This document shows, in pieces, positions 18,323-29,752 of a stretch of 34,188 bases of DNA; positions within the stretch are counted from its first letter, which is position 1, and each line of letters opens with the position of its first letter. The stretch is taken from the NCBI GenBank assembly GCA_030426845.1, contig JAUHXR010000061.1, positions 1 through 34,188 on the forward strand. Direction: 5' to 3'. Under the pieces are notes generated by a model, which had not been told where the DNA came from, ran no database searches, and saw only the letters and a program-made list of their open reading frames with translations. A program made the position numbers and the translations under genes. The DNA is from Polyangia bacterium (GTDB lineage: Bacteria > Myxococcota_A > Polyangia > Polyangiales > Sandaracinaceae).

Positions 18323-19210
18323 ATGTTGTCGACAGGCCCCGGCGCGCCCGTGTCGGTCCGGACCGAGGACGGCTGGATCCTGCGCGGCGAGCAGCGGGCC
18401 GGCCACGACGCGCGCGCGGTGGTCGTGCTGGGCCACGCGATGATGGTCGACCGCCGGACGCTCGACCGGCCGCGCGGCCGAGGGCTCGCGAGCGCGCTCG
18501 TCGACGCGGGGCTCGAGGTCGTGGTGATGGACGCGCGCGGGCACGGCGAGAGCGGCCCCGGCGCGCACGAGGGCGGCCGGTGGGACTACGACGACGTGGT
18601 GCGCTTCGACGTGCCGGCGATGGTGGAGGCGGGGCGCGCGGCCGCGGCGGGGCGCCCGGTGGCGCTGCTCGGCCACTCGCTGATCGGGCACGCGGCGATG
18701 ATCGCGGCCGGGCTGCGCCCCGATCGCGCGCCGGACGCGATCGTCGCCTTCGCGCCGAACCTCTGGGCGGGCTCGCTCGAGCCGTCACCGGCGATGCGCC
18801 TCACCAAGGGCGCGCTGCTCGAGGCGTGGGCCGCCCTGAGCCGCGCGCGCGGGCTGTTCGATCCGGCACCGTTCGGGATGGGGCGCACCGCCGAGGCGCA
18901 GCCCTACGTGGCCCAGTTCGCGCAGATGTGGCGCCGCGACCGGCTGGAGTCGCCCGACGGCGAAGACTACGAGGCCGCGCTCGGGCGAGCGACGCTCCCG
19001 GTGCTCGCGGTGGCGTCGGACAACGATCGGCTGCTGGCCCGCCCCGCGTCGGTCGCGAGGTTCGCCGCGCTCGCGACGCGCGCCGACGTCGAGCTGCGCG
19101 TGCTGCGCGGGCCTGACGCGCCGACCCACGCGGGGTTCGTGACGGACGAGAGGAGCCGAGGCCTGTGGCGAGAGACCGCGCGCTGGATCGAGCGCCGCCT
19201 GATCGGCTGA
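18323..19210 (+). CDS. Alpha/beta hydrolase (serine aminopeptidase-like)
   Basis: 295 residues from ATG at 18323. Fold landmarks: VVVLGHAMMVD (oxyanion region), VVVMDARGHGESG, nucleophile elbow LLGHSLIGHAA with S119, acid ASDNDRLL and His in DAPTHAGF. The elbow has Ile where the second Gly of GxSxG is expected, with Gly one residue later, so it is slightly atypical. It resembles YheT/BAAT or Hydrolase_4 esterases; substrate unknown. The next hydrolase gene starts inside its 3' end (46-bp overlap), which indicates co-translation. Confidence 0.85.
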   Translation: MLSTGPGAPVSVRTEDGWILRGEQRAGHDARAVVVLGHAMMVDRRTLDRPRGRGLASALVDAGLEVVVMDARGHGESGPGAHEGGRWDYDDVVRFDVPAMVEAGRAAAAGRPVALLGHSLIGHAAMIAAGLRPDRAPDAIVAFAPNLWAGSLEPSPAMRLTKGALLEAWAALSRARGLFDPAPFGMGRTAEAQPYVAQFAQMWRRDRLESPDGEDYEAALGRATLPVLAVASDNDRLLARPASVARFAALATRADVELRVLRGPDAPTHAGFVTDERSRGLWRETARWIERRLIG

Positions 19211-20028
19211 AGCGGCGCTGGCGCCTGGCGGCGATCGGCGGGGGAGTCATCCTCGCGATCGTGTTCGGCCTCGTGTGGCTCCAGCGCTCGATGCTCTTCC
19301 CGCGGGACCTGGTGCGCGAGGTGCCGGCCGCGCTGCGGACCGAGGGGCTCGAGCGCTGGTGGATCGACTCGGACGACGGGCCGGTGGAGGCCTGGCTGCT
19401 CCCCGGCGACGGCGTGAGCGCCGCGCGGCCCGGGCCGGCGGTGATCTTCGCGCACGGCAACGGCGAGCTCATCGATCACTGGCCCGCCATGCTCGCGCGC
19501 TACCGGCGCCTCGGGGTGAGCGTGGTGCTCGCGGAGTACCGGGGCTACGGCCGCTCGGCCGGCGCGCCGAGCGAGGGGGCGATCGCGGAGGACCTCGAGG
19601 CGCTGCACGCGCGGGTGCTCGCCACGCCGTCCATCGATCCGACGCGGCTCGTCTACCACGGCCGCTCGCTCGGGGGCGGCGCGGTCTGCACGCTGCTGCC
19701 GCGGCACCCTCCCCGCGCGCTCTTGCTCGAGTCGACGTTCACCAGTGTGCCGGACGTGGCCGCGGGAATGAGCGTGCCGAGGTTCCTGATCGTCGACCGC
19801 TTCGAGAGCCTCGCCGCGGTGCGCGCCTACGAGGGGCCGCTGCTGGTGTTCCACGGCGATCGGGATCGCGTCATCCCGATCGAGCACGGCCGCCGGCTCG
19901 CGGCCGCGCACCCGGACGCGGAGCTCGTCGTCTACCCGAGCGGTCACAACGATCTGCCGCCGCCGGGCGCGGACTACTGGGAGCGCATCGAGCGCTTCCT
20001 TCGCGGCGCGGGCGTGATCGAGCCCTGA
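19165..20028 (+). CDS. Membrane-anchored alpha/beta hydrolase (BEM46/ABHD13-like)
   Basis: 287 residues from GTG at 19165, preceded by AGGAG at 19151-19155 (9-nt spacing), which decides this start although it overlaps the upstream gene by 46 bp. An N-terminal membrane segment (about 19-40: LAAIGGGVILAIVFGLVWLQ) is followed by RSMLFPRDL, typical of BEM46-type hydrolases. Catalytic triad: nucleophile HGRSLGGG with S168, acid in FHGDRDRVIP, His in SGHNDLP. HGNGELIDHWPA forms the oxyanion strand. Substrate is unknown; it is probably an esterase or thioesterase facing the periplasm or the membrane surface. Confidence 0.88.
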   Translation: MARDRALDRAPPDRLKRRWRLAAIGGGVILAIVFGLVWLQRSMLFPRDLVREVPAALRTEGLERWWIDSDDGPVEAWLLPGDGVSAARPGPAVIFAHGNGELIDHWPAMLARYRRLGVSVVLAEYRGYGRSAGAPSEGAIAEDLEALHARVLATPSIDPTRLVYHGRSLGGGAVCTLLPRHPPRALLLESTFTSVPDVAAGMSVPRFLIVDRFESLAAVRAYEGPLLVFHGDRDRVIPIEHGRRLAAAHPDAELVVYPSGHNDLPPPGADYWERIERFLRGAGVIEP

Positions 20029-20041
20029 CCTCCATACCGAT

Positions 20042-20153
20042 GGCCACGCGCGCAGACGGCCACGCCCGCAGACGGCCACGCCCGCAGACGGCCACGCCCG
20101 CGAACGGCCACGCCCGCAGACGGCCACGCGCGCAGACGGCCACGCGCGTAGGC
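20042..20153. repeat. 16-bp tandem repeat, seven copies
   Basis: Seven contiguous units of consensus GGCCACGCCCGCAGAC, with variation mainly at positions 9 and 12-15. The array fills most of the space between the convergent hydrolase and tetR genes. Because 16 is not a multiple of three, the array is not coding. It could be a variable-number repeat, a supercoiling or transcription-end element, or a protein-binding array. Confidence 0.92.
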
Positions 20154-20179
20154 GGACCCGCGCGCCAAGACCGGGGCGC

Positions 20180-20758
20180 TCAGGGGCGGGGGAGCAGGCC
20201 CTCGAGCACGAGCTGATGCATCGCGGCGAGCTCCTCGACGACCCGGTCCCGGCCCTCGAAGAGCTGAGGCGGGGCGAAGGCGCGGTAGGCCTGGAGGACG
20301 ACGCGGGCGAGCAGCTCGGGGTCCTCGGCGACGAGCTCTCCGGCCGCGTGGGCGTCGGCGAGGAACCGCGTCAGGAGCTGCCGCTCGGCCTGGAGAAAGG
20401 CCTCGCGCTCGGCCTCGATCGCGCGGCTGCCGCAGGCGAAGAGATCCTGGCCGTGGCGGCCGTCGGCCATCGCGAGGAACGAGGTGACCCGGACGGTGAG
20501 GGCCCGCCTCAGCCGGTCGCGCGCGGGGCCCTCACCCTGAAGGGCCGCGGCCATCTCGCGGTGGACCCGCTCGAAGCCGCGGTGCGAGATGGCCCGGAGG
20601 ATGGCGTTCTTGCTGCGAAACTCGAGGTAGACGGTGCCGACCCCGATGTGCGCCTCGCGCGCGATGTCCGCCACCGTCGTCTTGCGCGGGCCGTAGCTCG
20701 TGAACACCCGGAAGGCGGCGTCGAGGATGGCCAGGCGGCGGCGCGGATCGTTCGTCAT
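20180..20758 (-). CDS. TetR/AcrR family transcriptional regulator
   Basis: A 192-residue protein. The N-terminal helix-turn-helix (about 8-55) reads AILDAAFRVFTSYGPRKTTV, ADIAREAHIGVGTVYLEF and RSKNAILRAI, a standard TetR DNA-binding domain. The C-terminal helical domain (60-192) is the ligand and dimerisation part; its ligand is not predictable. It is divergent from lon with 61 bp between start codons, and an inverted repeat in that gap is a likely autoregulatory operator, so the protein probably controls both itself and lon. Confidence 0.92.
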   Translation of the reverse strand: MTNDPRRRLAILDAAFRVFTSYGPRKTTVADIAREAHIGVGTVYLEFRSKNAILRAISHRGFERVHREMAAALQGEGPARDRLRRALTVRVTSFLAMADGRHGQDLFACGSRAIEAEREAFLQAERQLLTRFLADAHAAGELVAEDPELLARVVLQAYRAFAPPQLFEGRDRVVEELAAMHQLVLEGLLPRP

Positions 20759-20785
20759 GGGGCGAGGGGACGGTCGGTCAAGGCG

Positions 20786-20819
20786 TTGACTGACGGTTGA
20801 ACGATTTTAGATTTCGTTC

Positions 20820-20832
<13 letters not shown>
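20786..20832. promoter_or_regulatory. Overlapping tetR and lon promoters with TetR-type operator
   Basis: Operator: arms TGAACGA (20798-20804) and TCGTTCA (20814-20820), 9-bp spacer, perfect dyad. Plus-strand promoter: TTGACT (20786-20791), 16 bp, TAGATT (20808-20813). Minus-strand promoter: TTGCCT (20832-20827), 17 bp, TAAAAT (20809-20804). Both -10 elements lie inside the operator. The predicted lon transcript would start at or next to the A of its ATG (20820), so lon may be leaderless; no Shine-Dalgarno sequence precedes that ATG. Confidence 0.65.
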
Positions 20833-23249
<2,417 letters not shown>

Positions 23250-23296
23250 ACCCCTCTCTCATCTTGTTCTCCTGTTCCCCCCAACCCCATCCCCTC

Positions 23297-23328
23297 GAGG
23301 GGCCCGTCGCGTGCGCGGCGGGCCCCTC
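23297..23328. terminator. Hairpin after lon
   Basis: Arms GAGGGGCCCGTC (23297-23308) and GGCGGGCCCCTC (23317-23328) pair over 12 positions with one G-T pair and an 8-nt loop. It lies 47 bp after the lon stop and has no T-tract. An overlapping palindrome CCCCTCGAGGGG (23291-23302) offers an alternative fold. Confidence 0.5.
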
Positions 23329-23442
23329 ACCTGTTCGTGGGCCGCCGGTCGCGCGGGCGCGCCGCGTGGTCCACCCTTCGCCGATGGTCGCGATCCACGA
23401 ACCCGTCCCGCCCCTCGAGGTGTGCCGCGCGCGGGGCGGTCG

Positions 23443-23679
23443 ATGAGCGCCCCGCTGCTCGTGGGGCCCGGCCTCGTCGGCCGCCGGCTGCGCGTCCCCC
23501 GGCACCAGGTGGCGCTGCTGCGCTACCTGGTCGAGGCGCACGACGGGCTCGCGAACCTGCACGGCGACGGGGACGGCGCGATCACCCTCGTCACGCCGAC
23601 CTCGCAGGCGGCCGCCCTCGACGCCCTCCTGGTCGACCTCTGCGCCGAGCTCGAGCTGCCGCCCCCCGAGCCCGTGTGA
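23443..23679 (+). CDS. Small DUF4911-like protein
   Basis: A 78-residue soluble protein: RRLRVPRHQVALLRYLVEAH, DGLANLHGDGDGAITLVTPT, and SQAAALDALLVDLCAELEL. The pattern of a basic N-terminal strand, a helix with YLxEAxDGLA, a strand and a final helix fits the DUF4911 family of small proteins common in deltaproteobacteria. Function is unknown. It lies 193 bp after lon beyond the hairpin, so it probably has its own promoter, and 69 bp before the Kazal-type lipoprotein gene. Confidence 0.65.
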   Translation: MSAPLLVGPGLVGRRLRVPRHQVALLRYLVEAHDGLANLHGDGDGAITLVTPTSQAAALDALLVDLCAELELPPPEPV

Positions 23680-23748
23680 GCCGAGCAAGCGCTCGCAAAC
23701 GTGCTTGCGGCTGCGCCCCGGCGCTATGATGCGCGCCGGAGGGACCCG

Positions 23749-25359
<1,611 letters not shown>

Positions 25360-25602
25360 TTTCCCGCCGCGGGCCCCGCGGAGTCGCCGGCGCGCAAGCG
25401 GGACCGTGAGCGAAGCACACAGAATCGACGACGAGCACCGGCGCGCCGCCCCAAAGGTGCTACACCCTTCTCTCCGCAGAGGATCGGGGCTGCCAACGGC
25501 CCCGGGCTTCAGCCATCCAGGCGCGCGGATAGAAGCCTCGGCTGTCAACGGGCCGGGGGGCGGCAGGTGCCGTCACAAGAGAGAAGAGAGAGTAGAGAGA
25601 AC

Positions 25603-25917
25603 ATGTCCAACAAGCTTTTCGTCGGCAGCCTCAGCTGGAACACGGATGACTACGGCCTCGAGCAGGCCTTTGCTCGCTTCGGCGAGGTCACCGACGCCAA
25701 GGTCATCACCGACCGGGACTCGGGTCGCAGCCGGGGCTTCGGCTTCGTCACGTTCGCGGACGCGAGCGCGGCGCAGCGCGCCGTCCAGGAGATGAACGGT
25801 GCCGAGCTCGACGGCCGCACCCTCAACGTCGACATCGCGCAGGAGCGCGGTGGCGGTGGCGGCGGTGGCCGTGGCGGTCCGCGCCGCGGTGGCGGCGGCG
25901 GCGGCGGTCGCTGGTAA
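25603..25917 (+). CDS. Glycine-rich RRM RNA-binding protein
   Basis: 104 residues from ATG at 25603 (MSNKLFVGSLSWNTDDYGLE); an in-frame ATG at 25567 would add low-complexity residues and is rejected. One RRM (4-80) has RNP2 KLFVGSL and RNP1 SRGFGFVTF with the aromatic RNA-stacking residues intact. The tail is Gly/Arg-rich (GGGGGGGRGGPRRGGGG, ending RW), resembling cyanobacterial Rbp and plant GRP proteins that act in cold response or RNA chaperoning. The 243-bp upstream region carries a purine-rich stretch GAGAGAGTAGAGAGA just before the start. It is followed by a strong terminator and is probably monocistronic. Confidence 0.95.
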   Translation: MSNKLFVGSLSWNTDDYGLEQAFARFGEVTDAKVITDRDSGRSRGFGFVTFADASAAQRAVQEMNGAELDGRTLNVDIAQERGGGGGGGRGGPRRGGGGGGGRW

Positions 25918-25942
25918 ACCCCAACGCTCGTTCCGAGCAATG

Positions 25943-25979
25943 AGCGCCGGTCGCCTTGGGCGGCCGGCGCTTTCTCGTT
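25943..25979 (+). terminator. Rho-independent terminator of RRM gene
   Basis: Arms AGCGCCGGTCGCC (25943-25955) and GGCGGCCGGCGCT (25959-25971) form a 13-bp stem with one T-G pair and a 3-nt loop. TTCTCGTT follows, a moderate T-rich tail. It begins 25 bp after the RRM stop codon. Confidence 0.8.
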
Positions 25980-26163
25980 CCGTCCCGCGCGGACGCCCGG
26001 AGGCGCCCCGGGCGTCTCCCCGTGGTGTCCATCCGGCAGCGCCTCGCTGGCCCTTGGATCAGGCGCACGGTCGACGGCGACAACGGAGCACGTCCACCAC
26101 GGCGGTCAGGACGATCCCGAGCGTGTGGACGCTGAGCTGCCTACCCCTTCAGGCGCCGAGGAA

Positions 26164-26243
26164 CACCTCGACGACCCAGCACCTCGACGACCCAGCACCT
26201 CGATCGCGCAGCACCTCGATCGCGCAGCGCCTGGATCGCGCAG
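26164..26243. repeat. 16-bp tandem repeat, five copies
   Basis: Five contiguous 16-bp units: two CACCTCGACGACCCAG, two CACCTCGATCGCGCAG, and one CGCCTGGATCGCGCAG. The array ends 10 bp before the CBS gene stop, in the convergent gap 25918-26253. The rest of that 336-bp gap holds the RRM terminator and, between 25980 and 26163, nothing recognised. The unit sequence is unrelated to the array at 20042 but has the same length and setting. Confidence 0.9.
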
Positions 26244-26253
26244 CGCAGGGCGG

Positions 26254-26634
26254 TCAGAGACGCTCGCCGAGCACGACGAGGGCGTCGATGGTGGTGAAGA
26301 TCCCGACCACCTTGCGGCCCTCCATCACGATCGCGGCGCCGTACTTCTTCGCCGCCATCTCCCGCACCACCTCCTTGAGCGGCGCGTCGGGCGCGACCGA
26401 GTAGACCTCCTGCGACATCGCCTCCTCGACGGTGACGCGGTTCTCGTCGACGTCGTCGAGCGCCTCCACGAGGTAGACGTCACGGTCCGAGACCACCCCC
26501 ACGAGCTGGCCGCCGTGGAGCACCGGCAGGTGTCGGCAGCCGTGCTCGCGCATCATCGCGCTGGCGCTCGAGAGGCTGGCGTCGCGGCCCACGGTGTGCG
26601 GGCTCGCGGTCATGTGCTCGCCGATGGTCGTCAT
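26254..26634 (-). CDS. Two-CBS-domain protein
   Basis: 126 residues from the ATG at 26634, preceded on the minus strand by AAAGAGGAGGAGAT, a strong Shine-Dalgarno sequence that fixes this start. It consists of two CBS motifs only (about 4-60 and 68-122): GEHMTASPHTVGRDASL, RHLPVLHGGQLVGVVSDRD, AMSQEVYSVAPDAPLKEVV, and GAAIVMEGRKVVGIFTTID. Stand-alone CBS pairs bind adenine nucleotides and sense energy charge or regulate partner enzymes. No partner is encoded beside it, since it is divergent from the DUF2293 gene. Confidence 0.93.
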   Translation of the reverse strand: MTTIGEHMTASPHTVGRDASLSSASAMMREHGCRHLPVLHGGQLVGVVSDRDVYLVEALDDVDENRVTVEEAMSQEVYSVAPDAPLKEVVREMAAKKYGAAIVMEGRKVVGIFTTIDALVVLGERL

Positions 26635-26765
26635 CTCGGATCTCCTCCTCTTTGTCCCCCAAGTACCCCAAGAAGAGCTACGCACGGCGGCGCGCGCCAC
26701 CACGTCGGCCTGGGCGCTCGCTCACGGGGCTCGCTCGGGAGGCCGCCTGCACTATCCTCCGCGCC

Positions 26766-27458
26766 GTGTCGCACGAGACCCTCATCGTCGCCCCCGGCCC
26801 CACCCCCCGCTCTGTCGCGCTCCCCGGAGGCGAGGCGCGCGAGGTCCCCGCCGGCTGGGATCTGCTGCCGCCCGGCGACGCCGGGCTGACCCGCCGGGTG
26901 AAGGCCGCCGGCCCGACGTGGACGGTGAAGGCGCGGCGCGGGCGGCGCGTGATCTCGCTCGGCGTGTGGGCCCCCGCCGCGACCATCGAGGCGGCCCGGG
27001 GCGCCCTCGAGGAGGAGCGCGCGACCCCCGCCTATCAGCGTCGACTGGCCGCCGGTCGCGAGCGACGCGCGCGCGACGAGGAGCGCTACGTCGAGGACTT
27101 CGAGGCGGCGATCCGCGACTTCCTCGCGTTCCACCCCAGGCACGCCGCGGTGGCGGGCGAGCTCGCGAGCCGGGTCGCGGCCCACGCGACGCCGGTCGGG
27201 AGCGGCACGGTCGCGCGGACCCGGCGCATCCCGATCGAGGAGCGCGCCGCGGCGGCGGTGATCGCGTGGATGCGGCACCAGACCACCGGCTACGACGAGA
27301 TGCAGATCCCGCGTCAGAAGGGGGCCCGGCGCGAGGTTCGCAGGGCGCTCGCAGCCCGATCGCGGGCCCTGCTCTCGAGCTACCGTCGCGGCGAGGCGCC
27401 GCCGCCCGGCTGCCCGCTGCGGCAGGCCCTCACGCACGACGCAGGGCCGCTCGTGTAG
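26766..27458 (+). CDS. DUF2293 domain protein
   Basis: 230 residues from the GTG at 26766. The N-terminal 85 residues (GWDLLPPGDAGLTRRVKAAG, TWTVKARRGRRVISLGVWAP) resemble a small strand-rich module and are followed by a charged helix (about 90-115). The C-terminal half (about 115-210) matches DUF2293: AIRDFLAFHPRH, GSGTVARTRRIPIEERAAAA, VIAWMRHQTTGYDEMQ and a basic final helix. The region is rich in Arg and could bind nucleic acid, but function is unknown. Its 3' end overlaps the convergent RarD gene by 29 bp. Confidence 0.8.
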   Translation: MSHETLIVAPGPTPRSVALPGGEAREVPAGWDLLPPGDAGLTRRVKAAGPTWTVKARRGRRVISLGVWAPAATIEAARGALEEERATPAYQRRLAAGRERRARDEERYVEDFEAAIRDFLAFHPRHAAVAGELASRVAAHATPVGSGTVARTRRIPIEERAAAAVIAWMRHQTTGYDEMQIPRQKGARREVRRALAARSRALLSSYRRGEAPPPGCPLRQALTHDAGPLV

Positions 27459-28332
27459 CGGCGAGGGCGCGCCAGGCGTCCGCCGCGTAGAGCAGCACCG
27501 CCGTCCAGATCAGGCCGAAGGTCACCGCCTCGTCACGGCCGAACGCCTCGCCGTAGAGCAGCACCGCGCAGCCGAGCTGGAGCGTCGGCGCGAGGAACTG
27601 CACCATCCCCAGCGTGCCGAGGCGCAGGCGCCGCGCGGCCCCGGCGAAGGCGAGGAGCGGGACCGCGGTCACGAGCCCGCTGAGCACGAGGAGCGCGACG
27701 GTCGTCGGCGCCGCGGAGGTGATCGCGCCGAGCGGCGGGTCGAGCAGCAGCAGATAGAGCACCGCGAGCGGCGTCGTGAGCCCCGTCTCGATCGCGAGCC
27801 CGTCCACCGCGCCGACCGGCGCGCGCTTGCGCACCAGGCCGTAGAGGCAGAACGTCAGCGCGAGCACCACCGAGACCCACGGGAGCGCTCCCTTGGCCAC
27901 GGTGAGGTAGCCGACGCCGAGCGTCGCGATCGCGAACGCGACCGCCTGGAGCGGGCGCAGGCGCTCGCCGAGGACGACCCGGCCGACCGCGACGTTCAGG
28001 AGCGGGTTGATGTAGTAGCCGAGGCTCGCGTCCGTGATCCGATCGGCGCTGACCGCCCAGATGAAGAGGGCCCAGTTGGTGCCGATCAGCGCGGTGGAGA
28101 CCAGCAGGACGCGCCGCCGCGCCGGGTCGCGCAGCACCGCGAGGGTGGCGCCGAGCTGCCCGCGCGCGCCGAGGACGAGGGCGATCAGGACGAGCGACCA
28201 GGTGACCCGGTGCGCGAGGATCTCGAACGGCGGGACGGCCGACAGGAGCTTCCAGTAGATCGGGAAGAGGCCCCAGAGGCCGTAGGCCACGACCGCCATC
28301 GCGGCCCCGCTCCGACCCTGGCTCTCCGACAC
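27430..28332 (-). CDS. rarD: EamA family transporter, RarD type
   Basis: 300 residues with a GTG start. Ten hydrophobic helices in two EamA repeats: AVVAYGLWGLFPIYWKLL, EILAHRVTWSLVLIALVL, LIGTNWALFIWAVSADRI, ASLGYYINPLLNVAVG and FLAPTLQLGCAVLLYGE. The HRxxWS and NWxxFIWAV and LGYYINPL motifs are diagnostic of RarD (chloramphenicol-sensitivity protein) within the drug/metabolite transporter superfamily. Its substrate is uncertain. It is divergent from the hydrolase gene with a 109-bp gap. Confidence 0.93.
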   Translation of the reverse strand: MSESQGRSGAAMAVVAYGLWGLFPIYWKLLSAVPPFEILAHRVTWSLVLIALVLGARGQLGATLAVLRDPARRRVLLVSTALIGTNWALFIWAVSADRITDASLGYYINPLLNVAVGRVVLGERLRPLQAVAFAIATLGVGYLTVAKGALPWVSVVLALTFCLYGLVRKRAPVGAVDGLAIETGLTTPLAVLYLLLLDPPLGAITSAAPTTVALLVLSGLVTAVPLLAFAGAARRLRLGTLGMVQFLAPTLQLGCAVLLYGEAFGRDEAVTFGLIWTAVLLYAADAWRALAATRAALRRA

Positions 28333-28441
28333 GCGCGAGGGCTACCTCGGCGGCGGCGGCGGAGCCAGAGGCGGGCGCGCTTTGTCGGCGCGGCCGCGAC
28401 GATCGTTGGCGCGCGTCCGCAGCTCGGGCAGGCTGTGCGCC

Positions 28442-29176
28442 ATGAGCCCGCCGCGCGTCCTGTTCCTCCACGGCCTCGAGGGCCGCCCCGACGGCGCCAA
28501 GGCGCGCGCGATGGAGGCGGCGGGGCTCGAGGTGCACGCGGCCGACATGCACATGTCCCGCTGGGCGCTCGGCAAGCGGAACTCCTTCGCCCGCCAGCTC
28601 CTGCGGATGCCGGAGCCGTGGCTCACCGTCGGCGGCGGCCTGGCCGGCCTCGCGTGGAGCGCGCAGCGACGCTCGGTCCTCGGCGCCGTCGCCTCCATCG
28701 CCGCGTCAGGCGGCTGGCTCGCGCTCCGGCGCGACGTCCTCCTCGGGGCCGCGATCGCGCGCTCGCTCGACGCGTGCGTCGCGATCCAGCGCGAGGCGAT
28801 CGAGACCTTCCGCCCTCACGTCGTGGTCGGCTCGAGCTGGGGCGGCGCGGTGGCGGCCGAGCTGCTGCTGGAGGGCGCGTGGCGCGGCCCCACCCTGCTC
28901 CTGGCGCCCGCCTTTGCGAAGGTGCGGCGCGCGACGGGCCGCCCGGTGGGCGAGGCGGAGGCGGAGCTGCGCCGGATCGCCGAGCGCACCCCGATCGCGA
29001 TCGTCCACGACCCGAGCGACGCGGTCATCGCCCACCAGGACTCGCTGCGCCTCAGCGCCGGCTCGCGGATCGCGCTCCGCTCGGTCGACGGCGGCGGGCA
29101 CCGCCTGCTCGGCTTCGTCGACCGGGGCGAGCTCGCGACCGAGGCCCGCCGGCTCGGCGCGCCGTCCTCTCCCTGA
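28442..29176 (+). CDS. Small alpha/beta hydrolase (YqiA-like)
   Basis: 244 residues from ATG at 28442 (MSPPRVLFLHGLEGRPDGAK). The oxyanion strand VLFLHGLEG, nucleophile elbow VVGSSWGGAVA with S132, acid in IVHDPSDAVI and His in DGGGHRLLG give an intact triad. The HGLEGxPxGxK start and the small lid resemble UPF0227/YqiA-type esterases. Residues about 60-100 form a hydrophobic insert that may be a lid or membrane contact. Substrate unknown. It is followed by a 628-bp gene-free stretch. Confidence 0.85.
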   Translation: MSPPRVLFLHGLEGRPDGAKARAMEAAGLEVHAADMHMSRWALGKRNSFARQLLRMPEPWLTVGGGLAGLAWSAQRRSVLGAVASIAASGGWLALRRDVLLGAAIARSLDACVAIQREAIETFRPHVVVGSSWGGAVAAELLLEGAWRGPTLLLAPAFAKVRRATGRPVGEAEAELRRIAERTPIAIVHDPSDAVIAHQDSLRLSAGSRIALRSVDGGGHRLLGFVDRGELATEARRLGAPSSP

Positions 29177-29359
29177 GGCGACGACCGCGCCCGAGCCCGA
29201 CGTCGGCTCGAGACCCCCCGAGATCGCGTCCCGAGGCCCGGCCTCGGCCGCCGGATCGCTACGCGTTGGCGACCCACGCCCAGCTCCGGGCGCCGAAGCG
29301 AAAAAAAGGACGCTCGGCCGGCCAACGTTGGTCGCCGATCCCAGCGCGTTGGCCACCGA
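29177..29359. other. Gene-free stretch with palindrome and degenerate repeat remnants
   Basis: First part of a 628-bp non-coding interval (29177-29804). It contains a perfect 10-bp palindrome CCAACGTTGG (29322-29331), an A-run (29301-29307), and two segments beginning CGCCCAGC or CCCAGCG near 29278 and 29341 that resemble degenerate starts of the downstream repeat unit. No credible gene, promoter or RNA gene was recognised. Confidence 0.5.
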
Positions 29360-29684
29360 GACCCAACTCTGGCTCTCGAAACCAGGATTTTGGCCTCCGA
29401 CGCCGAGAGCTGGGTCTCCCAAGCCTACCGTTTGGCTTCCCGCGCCCAGAGTTGGGTCTCGAAACGAGAACTTCGGCCTCTGACGCCCAGCCCTGGCTCT
29501 CGAACCCAACCGTTTGGCTTCCCACGCCCAGCGTTGGGTCTCCAAGCCTACCGTTTGGCTTGGCCGCCCAGAGTCGGGTCTCGAGGCCTACCGTTCGGGG
29601 TGGTCGCCCGGCGCTGGGTCTCCAAGCCTGCCGGTTGGCTTGGCCGCCCGAAGCTGGGCTCTCGAGACCCGCGTTCGACCGGCC
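29360..29684. repeat. Degenerate 40-42-bp tandem repeat, eight units, hairpin-forming
   Basis: Units start at 29360, 29401, 29443, 29484, 29525, 29565, 29605 and 29645, with lengths 41, 42, 41, 41, then four of exactly 40. Each begins near CGCCCAGxGxTGGGTCTC. Units 5 and 7 contain arms CCAAGCC and GGCTTGG around different 8-nt loops, unit 2 keeps AAGCC/GGCTT, and a smaller dyad CCCA-N4-TGGG is present in several. Length is not a multiple of three and frames shift between units, so it is not coding. There are no unique spacers, so it is not CRISPR. Its GC looks lower than that of its surroundings. Confidence 0.85.
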
Positions 29685-29752
29685 GCGGAGGCACGTTCTC
29701 TCTTTTGTCTCGAGCAGTTACCCATTCGTGACCGCTCGGTCGCCCTAAAAGA

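Noticed and set aside
25567-25602. N-terminal extension of the RRM protein from the ATG at 25567
   Set aside because: It would translate the purine-rich ribosome-binding region; the RRM fold begins at MSNKLFVGSL.
29360-29684. CRISPR array
   Set aside because: Units are contiguous and degenerate, with no unique spacers of constant size and no cas genes nearby.
29259-29748. Short proteins with repeated WVSKPTVWLGRP-like motifs
   Set aside because: They arise from the 40-bp repeat, whose length shifts the frame at every unit; no start signals or conserved frame.
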